IMG/VR virus record: IMGVR_UViG_3300036832_000202
Coordinates: 1-22,566 of that record
Strand: one strand, 5' to 3'
Length of the DNA stretch: 22,566 bases
Source of the DNA: a virus
Position numbers and translations under genes: made by a program. The notes under the pieces are model-generated. The model did no database searches. It saw only the letters and a program-made list of their open reading frames with translations, and had not been told where the DNA came from. The number at the start of each line of letters is the position of its first letter. Positions within the stretch are counted from its first letter, which is position 1. Shown here piece by piece: positions 8,801 to 14,599 of the stretch.

Positions 8801-9240
8801 ACACGATTTTCAAGGGCGATCCGGTCGACGTCTTCGTGCAGGTCGACGACCTGGCCGCGCAAGCCGCCGTCCGCGCGCAGCTGCCGGGGAGTGACGGCAT
8901 CATCGAAGACGAACTCCAAGATCGGCGCTTGTCGGCGACGGAAGGCCGCGCCCGTGCACAGGCCCGGCTGGCCCTGCTCGCCGCCCGCGACAGCACCGGC
9001 AAGGTCGGACTCATTTCGGTCACCTATACCTGTCGCGACATCAACACGCGCGCCGGGCGGACGGTCACGATCAACCTTGGTCCGCCGATCAACCTGTCGG
9101 GCGATTTCCAGATCCAGCGCGTCACGGAAAGCAAGTTCTACGTGCCGAGTCAGCCGCCCACCTATGTCGTCGAGGCGTCGAGTGTGCGCTTCTCGTACGA
9201 GCAACTTCTCCGCATCATCGGCGATGCAGCAGGGGCCTAA
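5797..9240 (+). CDS. Large tail hub/tip protein with tandem inserted repeats
   Basis: A 1147-residue protein directly after the tape measure gene, where the distal tail/hub protein is expected. The N-terminal part (about 45-320: 'FITMNGQRLGAG', 'AQLTFYKIVPVEGNDLIITLG', 'FTEQTVDDALHQLVTRVGGDYECDYLRVVHLF') and the last 140 residues ('VFVQVDDLAAQAAV', 'ARARAQARLALLA', 'FQIQRVT') have the pattern of phage baseplate-hub proteins. Between them, residues 344-940 are two families of tandem beta repeats. The first has GAHDYAVSYVT-like cores at residues 344, 396, 445 and 496. The second has LYRT-like cores at 603, 674, 744, 807 and 871. A segment with 'GG…V.(Q).(I/V).Y.G' occurs on both sides of the repeats. 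The first 45 residues contain repeated ARSN/ARSG units. The start overlaps the tape measure end by 11 bases. The hub assignment is inference; the repeats are seen directly. Confidence 0.75.
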   Translation: MAPKTIARSNLARSNAARSGWPTLVGTKVKLFALSKVARSGATRSNYHNCQTFITMNGQRLGAGAVVGGPGILAKSVTVNDSMNNVPTTAQLTFYKIVPVEGNDLIITLGSVNNRQRELAGTILSVVHRYVGDLPVDRNMVYDAQLIDYTWGLGRKKVSGKYTNNSVATIAAAILAGATQYTLQVDSDIGAILVNEITFTEQTVDDALHQLVTRVGGDYECDYLRVVHLFLTYKQDTPPALINRAHRSMRDLVWTRDLSQVVTRVYHDCGGSNALEQIGPGETLIPVETAAWYETAGGVVLVNQQRVNYAGVVLGGGGALVGPGAAPTAAINAAVVPGSGVTAGAHDYAVSYVTASGESLPGPRVSVVSGVIAPPTAGPALDTSKPLLAGNGPAPGAHDYAMTFVASTGETTPGPRVTINTGLVTPPTTGPTPAAGAVGPGPDDGAHDYAVSFVTAQGQSTPSPIGGQIQLAGTPVPAPGAPTANTATTGGAVDIGQHWYGVTFVTARGETTVGNGVMGEAFGQGKIADPAGAPGVTDGSGNNTVSGGNAAYMYAYRGGGGQTLTSPSTDYVLTLVSSFPITYRNVSITVPASPDPNCTGIVLYRANGYNPPRSYFTEIATFSNVQSTFTDNFSSSSGATPPANNNTTVTGSPRQTIPIRTIPIGPAGVIARKLYRTDNKGSAPKFLVTINNNSTTSYDDAAADSTLGAVGPGSNTAYVSTAVHLTNIARAIGSDAGAVTSRNLWRRSAGAGLRFLATIADNSASTYDDTIANSALGAAPPSANTAYLQQIPLTLPLGGPFIVNRNLYRTKIGSSTLLIMASLDNVVTTFLDTVLDGNLGAAAPTTNGAAAAQVNLSAIPIGAASVTQRRLYRTAADASQLKLLTGLGDNTTTAISDTQPDAALGANAPTSDTSLLQQPTGNVLAGATALPLASVASFRAAGGWAIVASQIVRYTGISGNNLSGVPATGIGSIGATITFNVSAIAAPMLIGVPTTGTGTIRYTIFKGDPVDVFVQVDDLAAQAAVRAQLPGSDGIIEDELQDRRLSATEGRARAQARLALLAARDSTGKVGLISVTYTCRDINTRAGRTVTINLGPPINLSGDFQIQRVTESKFYVPSQPPTYVVEASSVRFSYEQLLRIIGDAAGA
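6826..7440 (+). repeat. Four tandem Fn3/Ig-like units in the hub protein
   Basis: Four units begin G-A-H-D-Y or G-Q-H-W-Y followed by (A/G)-(V/M)-(S/T)-(Y/F)-V-T at 6826, 6982, 7129 and 7282, spaced 52, 49 and 51 residues. Each continues with a G-E-(S/T) or G-Q-S turn and a P-rich strand. The pattern resembles small fibronectin-III-like beta sandwiches found in phage tail proteins. The DNA copies have diverged, so these are protein-level repeats. Confidence 0.7.
7558..8535 (+). repeat. Five tandem 'LYRT' beta units in the hub protein
   Basis: Five units share a core (V/I)-x-x-R-x-L-Y-R-T, then a short strand and '(T/S)-(T/S)-(Y/F)-x-D-x-x-x-(D/N)-x-x-L-G-A'. The LYR/LWR cores start at 7603, 7816, 8026, 8215 and 8407, spaced 71, 70, 63 and 64 residues. 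The first copy (7603) is the most diverged. The D-N and D-D acidic turns could bind calcium, which is a guess. Confidence 0.7.
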
Positions 9241-9243
9241 GTT

Positions 9244-10224
9244 ATGGCAGTCACGATTACCCGCACCCCATGGATCGACGATGACGGGAGCGGCACCTAC
9301 GGCACGGTCATCAACAACGCCGAGAAGACGGCGCTCTATGCCCAGATCGATGAAGCGCTCGCCAAGGTGCCGATGCTAGTGGGCAACAACACGTTCACGG
9401 GCAGTCAAACGATTGCGGGCAATGTGAACGTGGCAGGGACAGCGAGTTACATCGTCAGCATCGCCGGGGAACAATTCCTATCGGTGCGGAACACCTCGCC
9501 CGGTACCACGAGTGTCACGACGATTTATCTCGGCAATGATGCGCTGTCGTACGAGTGTGCGCTCCAGTCGTTTGCGTCGAACTGGAACCCGCAGGCTGGC
9601 TATCAACTCGCCAACGGCACGACGATGAGTCAAGCGGGAGTGGGCGGCCTGACGTTCGTCACAACGACCAGCGCGCCGATCTTTTTCTGGACGGGGGGCG
9701 TGAAGCGGTGGTGGATCGCTCCAAGCGGTGAATTGAATGGCGGGCCGTACGGCGGCGGCGTCGGGAATCAATTCACCAGCTTTACAAACGGCGGCGGCGG
9801 CGCGTTGTTCGGAAATGTCGGCACGGGGGCCGCGAGTATCTTCGCCTTTTACAATGCGAACGGGCCGGTCGGCGGCGTGCAGACATCGGGCACGTCCACG
9901 GCGTTCCTCACGTCGTCCGATGCCCGCCTGAAAACGGATCGCGGCCTCGCGCGCGACACGTCGGTCCTTGAACGCACCGAGATCCACGACTACGAGTGGA
10001 TCGCCGATGGCGCGCCCGGTCGCGGCGTGTTCTCACAGGATGCGCACACGATCAAACCGGACGCGAACGTACCCGGCAGCAACGAACGCGACGATGAAGG
10101 GCGACTCGTGCGCCCGTGGTCGACCGACTACTCGAAGTATGTCCCTGACCTGATCGTGGGCTGGCAACAGCACCGCGCCGAACTTGCCGCACTGCGTGCC
10201 GAAGTGGCCGCACTGAAAGGATGA
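9244..10224 (+). CDS. Tail fibre with S74 intramolecular chaperone domain
   Basis: A 326-residue fibre protein. The first ~60 residues are a short attachment domain ('NNAEKTALYAQIDEALA', 'GNNTFTGSQTIAGNVNVAG'), followed by a glycine-rich beta region to about 220. The C-terminal ~100 residues begin SSDARLKTD, the signature of the peptidase S74 endosialidase-type chaperone. Ser225 and Lys230 match the serine-lysine spacing of the self-cleaving dyad, so the fibre is expected to trimerise and then release the chaperone by cutting before Ser225. The domain ends in a leucine/alanine coiled coil ('HRAELAALRAEVAALKG'), also usual. ATG 9244 lies three bases after the hub stop. A role in receptor binding is inferred. 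Confidence 0.88.
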   Translation: MAVTITRTPWIDDDGSGTYGTVINNAEKTALYAQIDEALAKVPMLVGNNTFTGSQTIAGNVNVAGTASYIVSIAGEQFLSVRNTSPGTTSVTTIYLGNDALSYECALQSFASNWNPQAGYQLANGTTMSQAGVGGLTFVTTTSAPIFFWTGGVKRWWIAPSGELNGGPYGGGVGNQFTSFTNGGGGALFGNVGTGAASIFAFYNANGPVGGVQTSGTSTAFLTSSDARLKTDRGLARDTSVLERTEIHDYEWIADGAPGRGVFSQDAHTIKPDANVPGSNERDDEGRLVRPWSTDYSKYVPDLIVGWQQHRAELAALRAEVAALKG

Positions 10225-10228
10225 CCGC

Positions 10229-10567
10229 ATGGCCAACGATGCCTATACCCAGCAAGCCCTCGCCGACGATCGCCGCTTCCAGCAGCGCCTCGAAAACGCG
10301 CTCGGCAAAGTCGCGTGGGAAGTGCTGAACGAAGATCCGGCCACCGTCCACCATCTCGAACGGGCGCAATTTGCCAACCGTGTCATTGCGAATCCGGCGC
10401 AGATGGCCTCGCAGCTGGCGTCGTCGTTTGTCGGACGGCCGAACCTCTTCGGCTTCGACACGACCTATGACTTCACCGTGGGCGGCGTCGTGACTGCCGC
10501 TGGTGATCCGGATATCGAATCGCAGCTGCACACGGACTGGAATTTCATGGCGGGCATCATCGAATGA
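10229..10567 (+). CDS. Conserved-looking small phage protein, function unknown
   Basis: A 112-residue protein with helical N-terminal two thirds ('QQALADDRRFQQRLENALGKVAWEVLNE', 'RAQFANRVIANPAQMASQLASSFVGRPN') and a short acidic C-terminal part. ATG 10229 follows AAAGGA by eight bases, a good ribosome site, and the end overlaps the next start (ATGA). There is no signal peptide, membrane segment or recognised catalytic motif. Lying between the fibre and an Ig-like tail protein, it may be a fibre-associated or assembly protein, but this is only positional. Confidence 0.65.
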   Translation: MANDAYTQQALADDRRFQQRLENALGKVAWEVLNEDPATVHHLERAQFANRVIANPAQMASQLASSFVGRPNLFGFDTTYDFTVGGVVTAAGDPDIESQLHTDWNFMAGIIE

Positions 10568-10791
10568 AGACCGTCCTGGACCCGGTCGACTACTGGCGCC
10601 TGCGGGCCAAGTGTAGTGACGCGCAGCGCGCCACGGCCGTCGCGATGCAAGCCCGCGAAGCCATGGTCACGGCGACCAAAGTACAGGCCGCCGCACTGAC
10701 GGCGCTCGGCTTCGATCCGAACCTGCCGACTTTCAGCCTCGACGACGACACCTGCACGATTGATCTGCCGGACGGCAAAGGAGACGTATGA
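10564..10791 (+). CDS. Small unknown protein of the late operon
   Basis: A 75-residue protein starting at ATG 10564, overlapping the previous stop by four bases. Residues 1-45 look like a long alpha helix rich in A/R/K/M ('YWRLRAKCSDAQRATAVAMQAREAMVTATKVQAAAL'); the rest is an acidic strand region ending DGKGDV. I do not recognise a family. It overlaps the next gene by ATGA, and the final codons carry that gene's ribosome site (AAAGGAGA at 10777-10784). A small helical protein here could be a chaperone or a coat for a fibre, but there is no direct evidence. Confidence 0.62.
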   Translation: MKTVLDPVDYWRLRAKCSDAQRATAVAMQAREAMVTATKVQAAALTALGFDPNLPTFSLDDDTCTIDLPDGKGDV

Positions 10792-11063
10792 CGATCAAGA
10801 CGACGGTCACGACTCAGGAACACAAACCGATTCCATCGGCCTATGTCTCCGCGAACATCCAGAACACCGGCACCACCTTTACCCGCTTTACCGACGGCAA
10901 CGGCTACGCCGATGTGGCGCTCTTCGATGACGACGTGCCCGACGGCGCACAGGTCACCTTCCTGGTTACCGCCGACGGCTTCAAGACGCACTGCGAATAC
11001 CTGACGATCAACGACGACGACGACGACCGGGAGGTGTCCGTCACCCTCGTCCCTTTCGTGTAA
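10788..11063 (+). CDS. Ig-like (carboxypeptidase-regulatory-like) domain protein, zero-frame form
   Basis: A 91-residue protein with the shape of a carboxypeptidase-regulatory/Ig-like beta sandwich: 'PIPSAYVSANIQNTGTTFTRFTDGNGYADVALF', then 'PDGAQVTFLVTADGFKTH'. The T-D-G-x-G-x-A turn followed by 'V.A.GF' is the family signature. Such domains sit on phage particle surfaces and are thought to bind glycans weakly. ATG 10788 overlaps the previous stop (ATGA) and has AAAGGAGA four bases upstream. A short acidic run NDDDDDRE precedes the last strand. The frame ends at TAA 11061-11063, but a C CCT TTC site two codons earlier would carry ribosomes into the next frame, fusing this domain to the following protein. 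Confidence 0.75.
   Translation: MTIKTTVTTQEHKPIPSAYVSANIQNTGTTFTRFTDGNGYADVALFDDDVPDGAQVTFLVTADGFKTHCEYLTINDDDDDREVSVTLVPFV
11051..11057 (+). promoter_or_regulatory. Candidate -1 frameshift slippery site C CCT TTC
   Basis: The heptamer CCCTTTC is phased C CCT TTC relative to the 10788 frame, an X XXY YYZ site, and lies one codon before the stop region (GTG TAA). The -1 frame is open from 11057 to 12073. Weak pairing of GGTCC (11071-11075) with GGACC (11091-11095) is possible downstream. Fusion of Ig-like domains to phage proteins by programmed frameshift has been described for other phages. A real one-base mutation or a sequencing error would look the same. Confidence 0.55.
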
Positions 11064-11131
11064 AGCGGCCGGTCCCGCCGCCGATCGTCCGGACCTTCCC
11101 GCCGCTGCCGCCCGGCACCTACGATGCCGTC

Positions 11132-12073
11132 TTGCCGTGGACGCCGCCGGTCTCGCGCGACTATCTGCGCGGCGACTTCTGGGCCGTGCCGCAACCCGGC
11201 TTGCCTGCCGTCCCCGGTGGACCGTCGGGCGGATCGTCGGAGTTTCCGGAGCGCATCATCACCGGCCTCGATTACAAGTACGACCGCAAGCAATGGTGGC
11301 CGAAGATGGTGGACCGCCATCGCGAGCGCGGCTACACGCACTGGCTGCGCTGGTCGAGTAACGCGCTCTATGACGGCGCCGAGTACGGCGGTAATCCGTC
11401 GATCAATAAATTCGTCGACGACTGCCTCTTACTCAAGCTGTTGGGCATGAAGTACGTGACGGTGTCGCTGACGTCGAAGGTTTTCGACCCGCGCGACCCG
11501 TCACTGCAGCAATACCAGGATCGGGTCGGGCCGCTGCTGTCGGCGCTGCTGTCCGCGAAGGCCGTCGACGAGCTGATCCCCGGTTTCGAGTTCGATGCGT
11601 TCAACGTCCCCGGCGAGACGACGGTGTCGATCTTCAAATGGGTCGGGCAACAAGGCCACGCGCACGGCGTGTCGACGTGGGCGCACTTCTATCCGCACGT
11701 CACGGCATGGTTTGCCGACGGGGATCCGCGCGGCCGCTTCGGCTTTTGGGAAGACTTGGGCGTCGACGTCGACGGCATCGACTATCAGGCCGATTCGGCG
11801 TGGGACGTGGCGGAACTGCAGGCGCGCATCGTTGATTCGCTGTGGACGTTCGGCGAGCAGGGCAACCTACACAAGTTCCGGCTCTGTGAAGATCAAGCGA
11901 TCAGACAATTCTCCGGACATCCGTGGGGATCGGCTTCGCTCCACCCTGACGAGAACGACGGCGCGCAGCGGGGGTACTACAGCTGCTGCACCGTCGACAA
12001 CGTCAAGCACACCGATGCGAAAGTGTGGGGCTACGGCAACGGCGGGATGCGGCCCGATGGAGGGTGGCTATGA
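11132..12073 (+). CDS. TIM-barrel-like tail-associated protein, possible glycan-active enzyme
   Basis: The open part from TTG 11132 encodes 313 residues, but the frame is open back to 11057. The earlier part reads as a proline-rich linker (RPVPPPIVRTFPPLPPG), so the true product is probably the -1 fusion with the Ig-like domain, about 428 residues in total. TTG 11132 has no ribosome site and no ATG or GTG lies between. The body has alternating strand/helix segments: 'ITGLDYKYDRKQWW', 'GYTHWLRWSS', 'LLGMKYVTVSL', 'GFEFDAFNVPGE', 'HGVSTWAHFYPH', 'DVDGIDYQAD', and a C-terminal CED..NGG part. Acidic residues at strand ends (E-F-D, D-G-I-D) resemble a glycosidase barrel. Enzyme activity is inference. 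The end overlaps the next ATG (ATGA). Confidence 0.65.
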   Translation: MPWTPPVSRDYLRGDFWAVPQPGLPAVPGGPSGGSSEFPERIITGLDYKYDRKQWWPKMVDRHRERGYTHWLRWSSNALYDGAEYGGNPSINKFVDDCLLLKLLGMKYVTVSLTSKVFDPRDPSLQQYQDRVGPLLSALLSAKAVDELIPGFEFDAFNVPGETTVSIFKWVGQQGHAHGVSTWAHFYPHVTAWFADGDPRGRFGFWEDLGVDVDGIDYQADSAWDVAELQARIVDSLWTFGEQGNLHKFRLCEDQAIRQFSGHPWGSASLHPDENDGAQRGYYSCCTVDNVKHTDAKVWGYGNGGMRPDGGWL

Positions 12074-13455
12074 GACATCGCACGACCGACGACGTCGGCG
12101 CCGCGCTCGACCGGGTCGAGTCGACGCTGGCCGTGCATACACAAGCGGTCCGACGTCTCCGTGACGTATACGACGACGCGAACCAGCCGACGCCGCCCGA
12201 CGATCAGACCATCTACGTCCACGCGGGCGAAGACTTGCGCAGCATCCTGGAGGCCGCGCCGCCGAGTGCGGTCGTCCGCTGCGAAGCGGCGACGTATCAA
12301 GGCCCGTTCATCTTGACGAAGCCGGTCACCTTGCGTGCCGACCACGAGCACGACGGCCGCGCCGGTCTCGAGATGCCGGTGTGGTTGACGTCCGGAGCCG
12401 AAGATACGGTCAGTATGCGCGGACCCGATCAGCGACTGCTCGGCGTCGGCATTCGGAACACGAACCCGGATTACCAACTCTTGGCGGTCACACGGGACGC
12501 GACGCGCACGCTGATCGATCAAGTGTCCTGTCTCGGGGATCCGGTCTACGGCGGACGCCGCGGCATCCGGCCAGAAGGGACCGGCGTCGTCATCCGCCGC
12601 TCCTATGTCGACTACATCGGACGGCCCGGTCTCGAAACGCAAGCCGTCTGCGGCATCGTCGGCGGCCGCGACATTCTCATCGACGATTCCCATCTCGCGG
12701 GCGCCGCCGAGGCGGTCATGTTCGGCGGTGGCGATACACCCAGCTCCGATTTAATTCCGACCGGCATCCGGATCACGCGGTCGACGCTCACCAAGCGGCC
12801 CGAATGGTTTCAGATGGGATGGCAGTTAAAAAATGCATTCGAGTTGAAGAATGCGAAGCACGTCTACGTCGCCGACACGATCATGGAGTACGCGGGCATG
12901 GCCGAAGGACAGGGCGCCTATTCCGGCGTGATGACGCCACGGAATCAGGACGGCGGCTCGAAGTGGAGCTGCGTCGAGGACGTCCTGATCGAACGGTGCC
13001 GCTGTTCGATTGCGGGCGGCTGTCTCTCGCTGATGGGCAGCGACTATGTCCATCCCTCCGAAAAGCTGCGGAACTTCACCATCCGAGACGTCCTGTATGA
13101 ACTCATCGATCCGTGGGGCGTGACTGGCGGCACCGGGAACTGTGTCTTTATCCAGCGCGCGCCGGAGCATGTGACCATCGAGCGCGTCACGATTCGCGGC
13201 GAACATCTGAACGCCGCGCTCTACTTCGGGCCGGATATGCCCCCGCCGTGGCTGACGATTCGCGACGTCGTCGTGCCGGCCGCCTTTACCGACCCGCACG
13301 AGAACAATCCGTACCTCTGGAAAATCGACGGGGGCGGGCAGGGGCAAAGTGCGGTGCAGGCCTTCTGTACCTTCCCCGATGACCATAGCAAGGACGCCGT
13401 GTTCGAGCGCATCGGCACGCCGGACGCGATCGGCGCGAGCGGCTATCCGGCATGA
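12070..13455 (+). CDS. Right-handed parallel beta-helix protein (tailspike-like)
   Basis: A 461-residue protein starting at ATG 12070, overlapping the previous stop by four bases; the open frame extends upstream but only into the previous gene. A short coiled-coil-like stretch (residues 8-35) is followed by 'IYVHAGEDLRSILEAAPPSAVVRCEAATYQG', the entry of a pectin-lyase-like beta-helix. Repeated short strands with asparagine and valine ladders follow ('GVGIRNTN', 'ILIDDSHLAG', 'IRITRSTLTK', 'VYVADTIMEYAG', 'VLIERCRCSIAGG', 'VTIERVTIRGEH', 'LTIRDVVVPAAF'). This fold is typical of phage spikes that bind or cleave surface polysaccharide. No catalytic residues can be named safely. With the S74 fibre and barrel protein it forms a host-recognition group. 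Confidence 0.75.
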   Translation: MRHRTTDDVGAALDRVESTLAVHTQAVRRLRDVYDDANQPTPPDDQTIYVHAGEDLRSILEAAPPSAVVRCEAATYQGPFILTKPVTLRADHEHDGRAGLEMPVWLTSGAEDTVSMRGPDQRLLGVGIRNTNPDYQLLAVTRDATRTLIDQVSCLGDPVYGGRRGIRPEGTGVVIRRSYVDYIGRPGLETQAVCGIVGGRDILIDDSHLAGAAEAVMFGGGDTPSSDLIPTGIRITRSTLTKRPEWFQMGWQLKNAFELKNAKHVYVADTIMEYAGMAEGQGAYSGVMTPRNQDGGSKWSCVEDVLIERCRCSIAGGCLSLMGSDYVHPSEKLRNFTIRDVLYELIDPWGVTGGTGNCVFIQRAPEHVTIERVTIRGEHLNAALYFGPDMPPPWLTIRDVVVPAAFTDPHENNPYLWKIDGGGQGQSAVQAFCTFPDDHSKDAVFERIGTPDAIGASGYPA

Positions 13456-13664
13456 CGCGCGCCGCCGTCGTCGTCCTGGCTCTGGTCAGCGGCTGCGGCG
13501 GCGCACTCTACCGGCTGACCGACGACGTCCACCAGCTGCGGCGCGTCACGCATACGCTCGGCTGTCAGGACGGGGCGCCGGTTAAGGTTTTGGTCGACCC
13601 GGCGTGTCCCGACGGTATCTGCGGAATCAGCTGTGCGCCGGACCGCTGGCGCGCGAAGGAATGA
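13452..13664 (+). CDS. Small predicted lipoprotein
   Basis: A 70-residue protein with a lipoprotein signal: positive start (MTR), a short hydrophobic core (AAVVVLALVSG) and Cys15 in a V-S-G-C lipobox. The mature part is about 55 residues with five more cysteines (in 'LGCQDG', 'PACPDGICGISCAP'), suggesting disulfides in the periplasm or outside. ATG 13452 overlaps the previous stop (ATGA). It lies after the tail-spike genes and just before a two-helix membrane protein. An outer-membrane lysis (spanin-like) part, a superinfection-exclusion lipoprotein or a virion protein are all possible; the sequence does not decide. Confidence 0.7.
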   Translation: MTRAAVVVLALVSGCGGALYRLTDDVHQLRRVTHTLGCQDGAPVKVLVDPACPDGICGISCAPDRWRAKE

Positions 13665-13668
13665 ACCC

Positions 13669-13806
13669 ATGTTGACGGTTGCCCTACTGCTCGCGCTGGC
13701 GGCGTTCGTCGTCACCATCTGGGCCGCGATGAACAAGGCCCCGCTGTGGCCGGCCGTCCTGTTGATCGACGTCGCGATCCTGATCCAGTCGTTACCCCTC
13801 CGGTGA
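13669..13806 (+). CDS. 45-residue two-helix membrane protein, holin-like candidate
   Basis: A short ORF from ATG 13669 to TGA 13804-13806. The first 21 residues (MLTVALLLALAAFVVTIWAAM) and residues 28-42 (PAVLLIDVAILIQSL) are two hydrophobic segments separated by the loop NKAPLW. That is the layout of very small phage membrane proteins, including some holins, but short hairpin membrane proteins are also common among prophage genes of unknown role. It starts four bases after the lipoprotein stop; AAGGA (13656-13660) lies nine bases upstream of the ATG. Its last 15 bases overlap the end of the convergent gene on the other strand. Confidence 0.6.
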   Translation: MLTVALLLALAAFVVTIWAAMNKAPLWPAVLLIDVAILIQSLPLR

Positions 13807-13998
13807 ATCCGGAGGCAGCGACCGGCCACGACCAAGAAATTCATCGATGCCCTTGGCGCATCCGTGGCTGATGATCTGTTGTAGCCCGATGACGTCATCT
13901 TGGCCGACGCGCAAAGTACCGCAGTTCCTGCCGTTGATGAACACGGCGATGTCGACATGGGACGGGGTTGGGTTGCGGTATTCAAGCGTGATCTTCAT
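13792..13998 (-). CDS. Small unknown phage protein
   Basis: A 68-residue protein starting MKITLEYRNPTP. The longer in-frame ORF begins far upstream, but this ATG (13998) overlaps the previous stop by four bases and has GAAAGG about eight bases upstream, so I chose it. It is a small alpha/beta protein: a strand (KITLEYRN), a strand with 'VDIAVFINGRNCGTLRV', then a helix 'DVIGLQQIISHGCAKGIDEFLGRG'. No motif identifies its function. It is the last gene of the leftward operon and runs 15 bases into the end of the late operon. Confidence 0.72.
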   Translation of the reverse strand: MKITLEYRNPTPSHVDIAVFINGRNCGTLRVGQDDVIGLQQIISHGCAKGIDEFLGRGRSLPPDSPEG

Positions 13999-14402
13999 GC
14001 AAGCGCCTTTCGTAGTCGTCGCCGGATGTTGCGTGACCTGGTCGGGGCCGATCGCCACGGCCGCATGGCTTTCTTCAGTCGACGCGGCGCCGTCGCGTAC
14101 GTTTCGACCAGCCGCACGGCCCATGCGTGGCCGGTCAGCGCATCCAACTTCGACGTGTACCGGCGCTGATACTGGTCGAAGACGCCGCCGAAGATCATCG
14201 TTTCCCACAACACCGGGCGGCCGTCGGCGCGGTGGCTGTGGTCGATGCTGAGGAAGACGGTCGACACCTCGACGCCGGTCACCGGCTGGTCATCGAAGAT
14301 CGTGGGGTCGGCCGTAGCCCACCAGACGGCGGCGGTCAGCGGGTCGGGTGACGGCACCGGTTCGCCGTCGTCGTCCAAGATGTAAAAGATCGGATGGGTC
14401 AT
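13995..14402 (-). CDS. Conserved phage hypothetical protein ('LDDDGEPVP' family)
   Basis: A 135-residue protein. The N-terminus 'FYILDDDGEPVPSPDPLTAAVWWATAD' and the core 'VEVSTVFLSIDHSHRADGRPVLWETMIFGG', followed by 'RYTSKLDALTGHAWAV', match a widespread family of small phage and prophage proteins of unknown function. The C-terminal 35 residues are strongly basic (RRLKKAMRPWRSAPTRSRN), so nucleic-acid binding is possible. ATG 14402 has no clear ribosome site; a TAGAAT-like -10 lies about ten bases upstream, so a short or leaderless transcript is possible, though no -35 is visible. The end overlaps the next gene by ATGA. Confidence 0.78.
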   Translation of the reverse strand: MTHPIFYILDDDGEPVPSPDPLTAAVWWATADPTIFDDQPVTGVEVSTVFLSIDHSHRADGRPVLWETMIFGGVFDQYQRRYTSKLDALTGHAWAVRLVETYATAPRRLKKAMRPWRSAPTRSRNIRRRLRKALA

Positions 14403-14599
14403 CAGGTCGGCATTCTAGACCCGGCTGGCGGGCCGCAGGAAGGCGGCAGGACGGCCGACCGGCCGGGGGTGGCCGGATGGCTGGCCGACGGCCGAACGCG
14501 GCCCAGACCGTCTGAGGACCGGCCAGACACGGCAACGGCCGACCCCGGTGAAGGCAGTCGGCCGTTGTGGTATGGTCCGGGTTCCGGCTGGCTGGCTGG
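14403..14599. other. Non-coding gap after the integrase: possible attP or terminator region
   Basis: About 197 bases between the integrase stop and the next minus-strand gene with no credible coding frame. It is dense in GGCCG/CGGCC and GGCTGG motifs, including a GGCT triplication near 14586-14600, and holds a perfect inverted repeat at 14534-14566. Because the integrase start is fused to its upstream gene, this is the nearest free space for an attachment site. No core sequence can be recognised from one copy. Confidence 0.4.
14534..14566 (-). terminator. Perfect 10-bp inverted repeat, possible integrase terminator
   Basis: AACGGCCGAC (14534-14543) and GTCGGCCGTT (14557-14566) pair fully around a 13-base loop, 34 bases beyond the integrase stop on the minus strand. 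It lacks a T-run on either side, so it is not a classical rho-independent terminator. It could instead be a protein-binding palindrome or part of an attachment site. Confidence 0.4.
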
